Of a stretch of DNA of 64,000 bases, positions 33,012 through 42,150 are shown in pieces. The DNA comes from Hyaloscypha bicolor E. Taxonomy: Eukaryota; Ascomycota; Leotiomycetes; Helotiales; Hyaloscyphaceae. The translations under genes and the position numbers were made by a program. The notes under the pieces were generated by a model that did not search any database, was not told the DNA's origin, and worked only from the letters and a program-made list of their open reading frames with translations. The DNA is taken from the NCBI RefSeq assembly GCF_002865645.1, contig NW_020194619.1, positions 2,330,442 to 2,394,441 of the forward strand, read 5' to 3'. Position 1 is the first letter of the stretch, and each line of letters opens with the position of its first letter.

Positions 33012-34255
33012 GTTTTAAAATTCAGTTTATTTTCCTCCGTCTTGCACTAGCAAGGCGGGCCCAGCAAAGCGAGGAATTGCCGCTGGTGCTCCGAGACCTA
33101 CGATCCCAAGGTTCAAAGCGTTGTCTCGATGTTGCTCAGGAAATGTTCTATATTTGGGCCAAGGCCCGGAGTCCGGCTGATTCTCCTTTCTTCCTACGTC
33201 CACGGCGGGGCCAGTGCAGGGAGCGGGAGGAAACCCGCAGCCGTGAAGAACGGCTGGAGAGAAGAACGATAAGCTTGCAATTGCAATTTGCAAGCGTGTT
33301 CGAGGCTGTTCACTCCAACCCAGAATCCGAAGTGAGGCAGCGGCGGAAAAGCTGCAGACTGGAGAAAGAATGTGATTTTGAGAGAGATATCAGTCAGCAA
33401 AGTCGAGGTGTGATGTGTGATGGAGGGCAGAGGGGACCCTGGATACATGCTGCAGGTCGAACGTTGAGGGCGTTGATGTGATGGAAGGATCCTCTGGATG
33501 GGACGAAAATGTGATGTAACGACCCCTCCTCGAAACAGCTTGCCCTTTCGCACAGTCCTGCGAAACAGATAACCATAAACCATGACATTATTAAGAATCA
33601 AGGGTTTCCTCTCCCGCAAACTTCGTTACCTGTCGGCAAGCCAAGGGAAGAAAGAAAGAAAGCTTGGTTTCTCATCCCGCCCCTCCCCCCTAAGAACACA
33701 CACGCGTCCCTCTGTCCAACTCTAGCGCGACATCGTCGGGCGCTGTCCCGCCAGCACGAAACGAAGCTCCGAGCCGCTGTCAGTTCGTTCAGCTTGCTAG
33801 GCCGTTTCAACCACTTCTAGAGCATCTTCGTCCCGCTTTTGGAAGCTGCGAGCCTTTTGCAGACGGGATGCTTCCGTTCCTGATGGTGGCGTAAGGTTTC
33901 AATTCGGTCATTGGCGTCATGCTGGTGGAGGGGGTTGGATAGGAGGGAAGGGCGTTCTAAAAGGGGGGAGGGGGGCTTCCCACGTGGAGGAAGACAGGAG
34001 TCTGCAACGTTCAGGGGTAATGCTTTGCCGAAGCTGCAGGAGAATATCGAACGGGCCGACTGAGAGGCACGTGACCCGGCTTCTCCGACTGAGTTGCTGC
34101 CTTGCCACTGAGGTTGGAGCGGGCAATGAGGCTAAGACCAATGCAGAAAGCGGCGAGGCAGAACGAGGCTGTTGAAGACAACGTCAATTGATCAACGCAG
34201 CGTCTTCATCCCCAGCAATCTTGTCTCAAGACCTCAAGAGTGAGACGTACGGTAC
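33012..34255. other. Intergenic, about 1.2 kb
   Basis: Upstream of the leukotriene A4 hydrolase gene. GC-rich and without a recognisable gene; an Arg/Glu-rich open frame at 32885-33481 (+) overlaps the degraded gene antisense and is not called. Confidence 0.4.
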
Positions 34256-36381
34256 ATGAATACAGTGCTCTCTTTCGCAAGGACCTTCTTCGTCTCTGCG
34301 CGCCACATCTCTGTCTCACATCAGCTCGCTCCTAAATCTCGAACGATGGCCACCACCAACATGCCACGTGATCCTAATACCCTCTCAAACTACAACAACT
34401 GGCGGACGAAGAATACTATCGCCGACTTCACTATCGATTTCAAGAAGCAGCGGCTCACAGGATTTGTCGATCTGCAGTTGGAATCCATCACAGACAAGGA
34501 GTCCGAAGAGATCATTCTTGACACCAGCTTCCTGGACATCACGGCCATCGAAATAAATGGCACGAAGGCCAGTGACTGGACTGTCAAAGACCGCTCTGAG
34601 CCCTATGGTAGTCCCCTCTCCATCAAAGTTCCCGCCCTCGCCAAGGGACAGTATAGCTACCTGAGGATTGAAGTCTCAACGACAGCCCAATGCACTGCAC
34701 TGCAATGGTTCACTCCAGCCCAGACATCGAACAAAAAATACCCCTACATGTTCTCTCAATGCCAGGCCATCCATAACCGCTCCATTTTTCCATGCCAAGA
34801 TACACCCGATGTAAAGAGCACATATGACTTCCGCATCCGGTCCCCTCTGCCAGTGGTAGCAAGTGGCCTCCCCACCGGAGCATCCAGCTTCGAGCATGGA
34901 AAAGATGGAGAATCAGGGACACTGCTCTACACCTTCCGCCAAGAGATCCCAATGCCGTCCTATCTCTTTGCCATTGCGTCAGGCGACATCGCCACCGCCT
35001 CGATCGGACCACGTTCTCTCGTTTCCACTGGCCCTGAAGAATTGTCTGACGCGAAATGGGAGCTGGAAGCCGACACAGAGAAGTTCATCGAGGTTGCGGA
35101 GAAGCTTATCTTCCCGTATCAGTGGACACAGTATAATGTTCTCGTGTTGCCGCCCAGCTTCCCGTATGGAGGGATGGAGAACCCGATTTTTACATTCGCA
35201 ACGCCGACGATTATTAGTGGTGATCGTGAGAATGTTGATGTTATTGCACATGAGTTGAGTCATTCTTGGAGTGGCAATTTGGTTAGCAATGCGAGTTGGG
35301 AACATTTGTAAGGACTTCGCCCTTTATCAACATCGTTGCTAACAGCGACCTAGCTGGCTGAACGAAGGTTGGACGACGTACCTTGAAAGAAGAATTCAAG
35401 CAGTTGTCCACGGTGAACCTCAACGAGACTTCTCGGCTATCATTGGTTGGAAGGCTTTAGGCATGTTCTTTCCATTCCCAGCTCAGCGCTTCAGGGTTAA
35501 CTTGACTGCAGAGGACTCCGTCAACAATTTCGGCGATGATCACGAGTTCACCAAGCTCGTTATCGATCTTAAGGGGAAGGATCCTGATGATGCATTCAGC
35601 AGTATCCCGTATGAAAAGGTTGGTTCTCATGGAAGATTCCTCAGCGCATCCTGCTAATCTTGTCAGGGATTCCACTTCCTGTACTACCTAGAAAAACTCG
35701 TTGGCAAGGAGACCTGGGACAAATTCATTCCTCATTATTTCACCACATGGTTGAAGAAATCCCTCGACTCCTACGATTTCAAAGCTACTCTTCTCGACTT
35801 CTTTAAATCGGACAATGAAGCTTCCAAAAAGCTTGAGTCTGTTGATTGGGATATGTGGTTCTACAAACCTGGCCTGCCACCAAAGCCCAAATTTGACACA
35901 AGTATGGTCGACAAATGCTACGACCTAGCCAAGAATTGGGAGTCCAAGGTATGCACTCTGTCCCACAATCGCGAATCCGTGCTGATCAAGTTTTTAGGAT
36001 TTCACACCAAGCCCCACAGACATCTCAGGCTGGACCGCCAACCAAATCGTCGTCTTCCTGGAAGCCGTCCAACGCTTCAAGACCCCCCTGACAGCTACCC
36101 AATCCCAAGCAATGGGCAAAGCCTACTCCCTCGGCACATCCCGCAACGTCGAGCTCTCCTTCCGCTACTTCGGCATCGGTTTGACCGCCAAGGACGAGAC
36201 GGTTTATCAGCCTACGGCAGAGTTGCTGGGCAAGGTTGGACGGATGAAGTTCGTGAGACCGTTGTATAGGAAGTTGAATAAGGTTGACCGCAAACTGGCA
36301 CTGGAGACGTTTGAGAAGAATAAGGATTTTTATCATCCTATTTGTAGGGATATGGTGGACAAGGATTTGAAGGAGGGATGA
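34256..36381 (+). CDS. Leukotriene A4 hydrolase / aminopeptidase (M1 family)
   Basis: Zinc metallopeptidase with epoxide hydrolase activity in characterised relatives; usually cytosolic. Predicted 643 residues, exons 34256..35307, 35354..35460, 35512..35618, 35667..35948, 35998..36381. Signature elements: [20 protein letters not shown], exopeptidase motif PYGGMEN (305-309), zinc site HELSHSWSG (H332, H336) and, after the first intron, WLNEGWTTY giving the third ligand E355 at the expected x18 spacing. The C-terminal helical domain ([19 protein letters not shown]) is complete. Intron 2 (35461-35511) is 51 nt with a GC donor (AG|GCATGT) and AG acceptor; removing it gives [13 protein letters not shown]. 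The first 30 residues ([20 protein letters not shown]) look like a mitochondrial presequence ahead of a second start, [15 protein letters not shown] (34346). Confidence 0.92.
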
Positions 36382-36682
36382 TGCAGCCGAGTCAGACGAG
36401 TCATGATCAATTGAGCAGCACACGAAACCCTCATCATAAGCAGCAGATATTCTCGAGGCTGCAGTGAAAGACAGAGATGTCATGAGACGGTGAGTGGATA
36501 TCGTGCTTGTTCATGGACCAGTGTCCTTTCGTCTAGTTGATTCTTTAAAGTTCGTTCTTGATGCTTAGCACTCCTTTCCATTTCTCAAATTCATCCTCCC
36601 CCCCTTCTTATCCCTTAAGGGATGTCATCGTCTGGTCTCGTCCGGTCTTCCTATCTCTGATTCTCTCAACCCAAGTCATCTT
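36382..36682. other. Convergent 3' flanks
   Basis: About 300 bp between two converging genes; 3' UTRs only. Confidence 0.4.
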
Positions 36683-37245
36683 TTAGGGAAGTCTGTCGCG
36701 AGAAAAGTATTCAATTGACTCAGATGCGAGACGAAAATAATTGCATTCATAAGCACCTTGAAAAAAGGCCCTCATCCACCCACCCCTCCCGTGAAAGGCC
36801 GGAGTCGGATTGGGCGTGGTGGGGTGGTTGGTAGTGGTGGTAGTGGTAGTGGTGATGGGGTCGGCCGGGCTCGCTTGGCTGGCTGTGGCCGCCGCCTTCT
36901 CCTCCTTCTCCATCTCTTCCTCGTACTCCCTGAACACTTGTCAGACTCGATTTCATCTAGACATCGGAACATTTGAAAGGGATGAAAGACTCACAAACGA
37001 CGGCCGAAACCGGGATAATCGTCCCTCATATCCGCGCCATCAAGAGACAAAAGGTAGACCACGTCAGTGGCCCATTCCATCGGGCAGTGCTCCAGACGCT
37101 CGACAACCAGGTTCCAGGACGAAGCCCGGACGAATGCTGGCCAGTTGCCAGGGAATGGGAGAGAAACCCCGGGAAATGGGACGGAAGGCTGTGGTGCTCG
37201 CGTAGGAAGTGCCTCCGAGAGGTCTTTGGTGAAGTTGGAATCCAT
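36683..37245 (-). CDS. Small uncharacterised protein with Thr run
   Basis: Predicted 165 residues; exons complement(36683..36929, 36995..37245), 65 nt intron (GTGAGT...TTCAG) with phase 2 preserved. I do not recognise the family, but the sequence looks conserved and ordered in its first half: MDSNFTKDLSEALPTRAPQP, GNWPAFVRASSWNLVVERLE, EWATDVVYLLSLDGADMRDD. Across the junction comes a charged helix (GRRLEYEEEMEKEEK), then an Ala/Ser and poly-Thr linker (TTTTTTTTNHPTTPNPTP) and an aromatic tail (GWMRAFFQGAYECNYFRL). No signal peptide. It is transcribed convergently with the leukotriene A4 hydrolase gene. Confidence 0.62.
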
Positions 37246-38178
37246 GGTAGGATGAGAGATTGGTTGGTGGTGGTTGGTGGTATAGAAGTTGACAGCAGCA
37301 GCGCTGTGAGAAAGCGCGATGAGACCAAGGAGGAAAGGAGAGGGAATGGGAGAGAAGGCGAGAAGATATAGGTAGGAGGAGTATTGTCAGGTGTGAACAA
37401 TTGGAGATATTGGGACAATACGTACTTACTGTTTTATTCTCGTTCTGGGGGTAGGTGGAACAATCGCAATTGCCAGACTTGATAATGGCTGCTATTGTGA
37501 TAAGATGAGATTCACTTGACTCGTCCACAAATACTCGAAACAAAAGGACATTCCAGGGAGATATTGTCTGGTTGGCGAGATCTCTTTCATCCTATTGTCC
37601 TCAGATGAGTAGCAAGTTTGCATCTTGAGCAAATGGGACTTGAAGGAGAGGGGGTCACGAGCTTCGACAATGTGTTGAGTGAGTGAATTGTATCTAACCC
37701 CAAATTCACAGACCAGGGAGACATTCCGATATTGTCCAGACTTCGGCACGATACATTCATTCACTTTAGAAATCGCCAATTGTCCCGGATGAGCAATATC
37801 TTTGCAGTTTGGATACGGTGTTGGAACGAATTTTGTTCAGATGATCAGATCCGAACGAGGAGGGATTAGGGGTTCTGCCAAAGAAAAGCTTCCGTCTCTT
37901 CAAGGCACGTCTAAATTCCACAGCACATGAATTCCGATTATTGTGTATTCGATGGACAGTTTAGTATCAGCAATTCGCAGTATGACTGCTTTTGGTGAGA
38001 CATTAGGGAGTATTCCGAGATCACTGATTGGTTCGGGTTGACGCGCTGAAGGGGAAAGCGCCACCCCTTCAGCCTCCGGCCCTCTGCCCCTGTTCCCTCA
38101 ACGTCCACGATTCTCAGGATCTTCCAGCAAACACCCTTTCACAATCACCTACTACATGTACACATCAATTGAATAGAT
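37246..38178. promoter_or_regulatory. Divergent intergenic region, about 0.9 kb
   Basis: Between the small unknown gene (-) and the broken membrane-protein gene (+). Both promoters must lie here. I cannot assign specific sites. Confidence 0.35.
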
Positions 38179-39436
38179 ATGGTGACCTCCAATCCCGCAC
38201 CAGCTCCAGGTAAGCACGTGATCACGTGATCACCATCCTCCCCTTCTCCAAACTGATGTTCACTTCCAGCTCAAGTTACATGGGAGACAGCCTACTGGAC
38301 CCTAATCCCGCTGGCAATAAACACTATGGGCCAACCCTCGGGTCGGATTTGCGGTGTCCCAGGCAAATATCGCACGTATATCCGCTGCACCCCCTCATCT
38401 GTGCCGTTGACACCCTGTCAATCTTCATCCATCTCGCCTTCTATGTCACCACGTTCCCATTTCAAGATGCCATCCGACTAGCAATCTACGAAAGATTCGG
38501 TGATAACGAAAACGATGAAGAAGGAATCTAGGCTATTGAGAAATTGACTTGGGCCCGGTGGTTCTTTATTTTCGGAACTGCGGGGCCGGGCATCAAGTTG
38601 ATGGCTATGGAAGGTGTTCCATGGACCAAGACGTGGGGTGCCATGTTCCTTGCTTCATTCATCGTTGTTGAAGGCTTGGCTATCCTCTCTTGGATATATA
38701 CGATACACGAGACACTGCCTGGATCCACTGATGCAAGCAATATCCAGCGTATCAAAGAGAGGTTGAAACACATTGACTTTATGTTATTGGCTTTTTCGGC
38801 GTGTTTTATGGTTTCACTCTCTTCTGGGCAATGCTAGACATCCACGATGGCTGCGATCCTTATGGGCCTTCTCTCGTCGCGGGCCCCTGGACCTTTCCGT
38901 TGAATCTCCTACTTGGCCTCTGGGTCATGGCATTGAGTTTAGCCCTGGGGGCACTCTTCTTCTTCATGGCTCTTCTCATCATATTCCCAACCAACTTCCT
39001 TCTCAACAAGTTCCTTCCAAGTATCATCCGCCCAGAGAACGACCTCGGAGCTAGCATCGGGATCCGCCAAGGCTTTGCGTTCTTTCTGTGTTTGATAGTT
39101 ATCGACGTTCAGCTCTGCGTTACTGATTTGAAGTCAACGCTTGTACAGTCGCTGATTAATTGGGCGTTCTTGGTTGCGATGGTGCTCCCTGGTTTCATCC
39201 TTAATATGTTTTTGGAGAAATATGCGGAGTCTTTTCCGAGGGTTTCGAGAAGTGTATTTATTACGTGGGAGGATGAAACGAAGAGAAGGGCAGTGGCGAG
39301 AGGTCCGAAGGAGAACCCAACTGCATTGTGTTTTGGTATGTTTTTGTACACGACAGTCTGGTGTATTGCCTGGTATTCGTACAGATACAACCCTGAAGGA
39401 ACTGTGGACAGAGGATGGACCGGAGTCTTTGGATAA
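38179..39436 (+). pseudogene. Polytopic membrane protein gene with two frameshifts and a stop
   Basis: The start is intact: MVTSNPAPAP, a 60 nt intron (38210-38269), then QVTWETAYWTLIPLAINTMG and GVPGKYRTYIR. Near 38385 the frame must change to continue as HPLICAVDTLSIFIHLAFYV. A TAG at 38529-38531 then interrupts DNENDEEGI-stop-AIEKLTWARWFF. Near 38790, next to a T5 run, the frame must change again to reach FGVFYGFTLFWAMLDIHDGC and the C-terminal membrane segments, ending at the stop at 39434-39436. The restored layout would have about seven hydrophobic segments and about 400 residues, like an uncharacterised fungal integral membrane family. Three separate lesions point to a pseudogene, with sequencing error possible for the two single-base shifts. 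Confidence 0.62.
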
Positions 39437-39531
39437 TCGACAATGAAAGTATTTGGGCAAACGGGATAAATAATTGTGCCATATGATTCAAATATTTATC
39501 CTGCCCATCATTTAAATGTTGACACTCTTCA

Positions 39532-41286
39532 TTACAACATCGACCTCTTCACAGCTCTCGCATACATCTCTTTCTCAAACTTAATTTGCATATCCCCCGA
39601 CGCAAAATCCCCAAACGGCAACATATTTCCCGCATACAACGCACAAATCCCCGTTTCCCTATCAATCGTCCACTGCAGGTTCGCCATCCCCAGTGTGAGA
39701 AATGAATAGATTAGATTAGATTATTGGCTATTAATCTAATCTATTCATGAAGTTTTCTCATTAATCATATTCTATTCATGAATAACTTGATTAATGTACA
39801 CGTGACCGTAGCACGTGACAAGCTAGCCTAATTAGGTAAGGATTAGGCTCTAGTGCCCCTTCTTCTAGAGAGAAAAGCTCGCTAAGGCAGTGCTAGAGCA
39901 AGAACCTTACTTAATTAGGCTAGACTATCACGTGCTGTAGTCACGTGTATATTAATCAAGGTATTCATGAATAATCATGATTAATTATTCTAATCTAATC
40001 AAATTACATAAGTATCACGTTAATCAAATTCTATTCACGCTATTCATGAATATTCATGAATTAATTAATTAATCTGATTAATTTTTTCGCACACTGGCCA
40101 TCCCACTCCACGTCAGCGTCCCCCTTTTCCTCCCCGTAAAATAGTCCTCAAGAAACAACAACCCTCCCAGTCCCCAAGTAACCTTCGTCCCATTCTGCAC
40201 GGACGCAAAGGCTCCACCTTGGTAGAATGGCAGGGCGTTATACTCATCGAGAGCCTTCACGCCGCCTTCGCTCAGCTGCGGGCTGAACATCTCCTCGATC
40301 GTCTCTGATGTCAACAATTTCCCGTCATCCTCAAGGATCGATTGAAGAATCTTGAAAAACTCCGTTGCGGAGCCGATGGCGCCTTCACCGCCATATTCAT
40401 CCGCGATCGGGATATCATACAGAGTCTCATCAGTCCAATCTACTTTCTCCTCACTCCTCACCGGGAAACCGAACATCGGGTTCTCAAGTCCTTTTCGAAT
40501 GCTCATCTTGGTCAAGTTCTTCCTCACATCCTCATGATCCTCTTGATGAAAAGTGATGTTCTTGATCCCCAGTGGAGCCCATATATATTTCTGCATATAC
40601 TGCTCCAGATTCATCTTGTTGAGACGGGAAACGAGAATACCGGCCCAGTCAAGACCAGTGCCGTATGCCCAGCTTGTTCCGGGTTCGAAGAGAAGAGGCG
40701 TGTTGATGCGAGGGATGATCGACCAGCCTTTGATGAAGAAAGTTTCGCCTCGCTCTTTGCGCCATTTGTGGTACCGCGGGTCCATCGTGTGGTATCCGAG
40801 GCCGGAGGAGTGGGAGAGTAGATGCCTGGATTTCTCAGTTCCTCCCCACCCCAAAATTTCGAAACCAAGAATGAAAACTTACCGGAGAGTTATTTCATTC
40901 TTTGCTTTTCGGTAAGTTAACGAGCCATCCTCGTTGAATCCAGTGATGATTTCTTTCTCTTTCAGTTCAGGAAGGATGGCGGAGACAGGATCATCGAGTC
41001 CAATTTGTCCCCGCTCAACGCATTGTAGGGCGGCGATTGTGGTCATGAGTTTGGTGCAGGAGGCGAGGATGAAGGTTGCGTTTAGGCCCAGTGGTTCGGT
41101 AGGGGTTTTGGGGCCGAAGGCTTTTTCGTATTTGAAATTCCCTAGGGAAAGATATTAGTCCGGTTGATTTGAGAGCTTTTGGAAAGAGTATGAGGGAGTA
41201 CCATTGACATCGCTGGCTAGTAAAACAATGCCAGGGATATCACGGGCATCGACTGCTTTTTGGACTCGATCTTCGAAGGAAGCCAT
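39532..41286 (-). pseudogene. Beta-lactamase-type transpeptidase gene interrupted by a transposon
   Basis: Serine hydrolase of the class C beta-lactamase/LovD-like family. Exons complement(... 40078..40825, 40883..41141, 41202..41286); introns of 57 and 60 nt. The catalytic S-x-x-K is ILASCTKLMTT (exon 2); TLRHLLSHSSGLGY spans the second junction; EPGTSWAYGTGLDWAG and MFGFPVR follow. As it stands the frame runs into an inserted element (39691-40096) after GTLTWSGMA and stops at 40078 after four foreign residues, giving 363 residues. Beyond the element the coding sequence resumes in frame at NLQWTIDRETGICALYAG and ends at TAA 39532-39534, so the last 50 or so residues are cut off. The active-site half is intact, so partial activity cannot be excluded, but the lost piece belongs to the fold's core sheet. 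Confidence 0.85.
39691..40096. mobile_element. Non-autonomous hAT-type element
   Basis: A 406 bp AT-rich insertion with perfect 8 bp target duplications GCCATCCC at 39683-39690 and 40097-40104. Termini CAGTGTGAGAAA and, inverted, CAGTGTGCGAAA match at 11 of 12 positions. An inner inverted repeat pairs about 39774-39838 with about 39904-39970 (ATTCATGAATAACTTGATTA against ATTCATGAATACCTTGATTA). Eight-base duplications and CAG-starting ends are hallmarks of hAT transposons. It has no coding capacity. Confidence 0.88.
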
Positions 41287-42150
41287 TTAGTTCAAACAGG
41301 TCTACTTGGCAATTAATATGTTAAGAGATCCACCATAGAATCGAAGAGAAATCGGATATACATGTCAAGTCTCGCTGGTAGTAGTACTAGCAGGCAAGGA
41401 TGGAGTCGAGATTGCCAAAGCTGACGCCTGATAGGCGAGTTGGGGTGTCTGTCAACGCACAGTTTAGCGTATCGGTATCTGTTCCAATCCACCCTCGAGG
41501 GACAAGTATCGGGTGCAGTGGGGGGCAGATATTCTCATTCGCAAAAGAAGATGTGGACTTGTATCAATCTTCGTCGCAATCCGCTGCATTACCTGTCCTA
41601 AGCCCTATTATGCGGGGTCAAATAGCCGAGGTTCCAGCTTTAGACCAGGTTGATTTGAACGCTGTTCTATCCGACAACGCTTGCAAGCAACGAATTGATC
41701 GTGTGGATCAACGAATCAATGAAGAGGATGAATGCCCATTTCAGGGTTTTCAGCCTTTACAACTAGGAATGGCATGCATCAAGGCGGAGGGTGCGCCGTT
41801 CCTTGCCTCACTTCACCACCGAGGAGTATCGTCAGCAGCGGGCGATGCGACCGTTCAGGGTCCTTAGGAAAGACCGCTTTGTAATCATAAAGCCCACTCT
41901 ATTGGCTCCTCAAGAATAATCATCAAAAGTAAAATTCCATCTTGCTACACTAGTGCAGCTCTTCCTAGGGGCAAAAGACTATCGACTTTCCTGCTATTTA
42001 GAAAGCGAACGTTGAATGTGCTCGGGGTTGTGCTATGACGCTTGAATTTAGTGAGGTAGCTCCTGAAATTTCACCGAGCAACCCACTGAACAATGCGTGG
42101 TGAAATTCTTCAATCAGAAAGGTTCTACAACTCCTGCCAGTATCCTACAT
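41287..42150. other. Intergenic, about 0.86 kb, with a degenerate repeat at 42041-42083
   Basis: Promoter of the beta-lactamase-type gene and 3' flank of the HET gene. The two-unit motif seen at 20.1 and 48.0 kb occurs here as CTTGAATTTAGTGAG / CTCCTGAAATTTCACCGAG. A 155-codon open frame at 41400-41867 (+) has no recognisable features and is not called. Confidence 0.4.

Noticed and set aside
32885..33481. Plus-strand open frame of 198 codons.
   Set aside because: Arg/Glu/Ser-rich, no domain, and antisense to the better supported degraded gene.
38210..38235. CACGTGATCACGTGATCAC palindrome as a possible bHLH operator.
   Set aside because: It lies inside a short intron of a broken gene and has no second site that would support a regulatory role.
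41400..41867. Plus-strand open frame of 155 codons beside the HET gene.
   Set aside because: No recognisable sequence; another frame of the same strand looks equally protein-like near its end, so neither is convincing.
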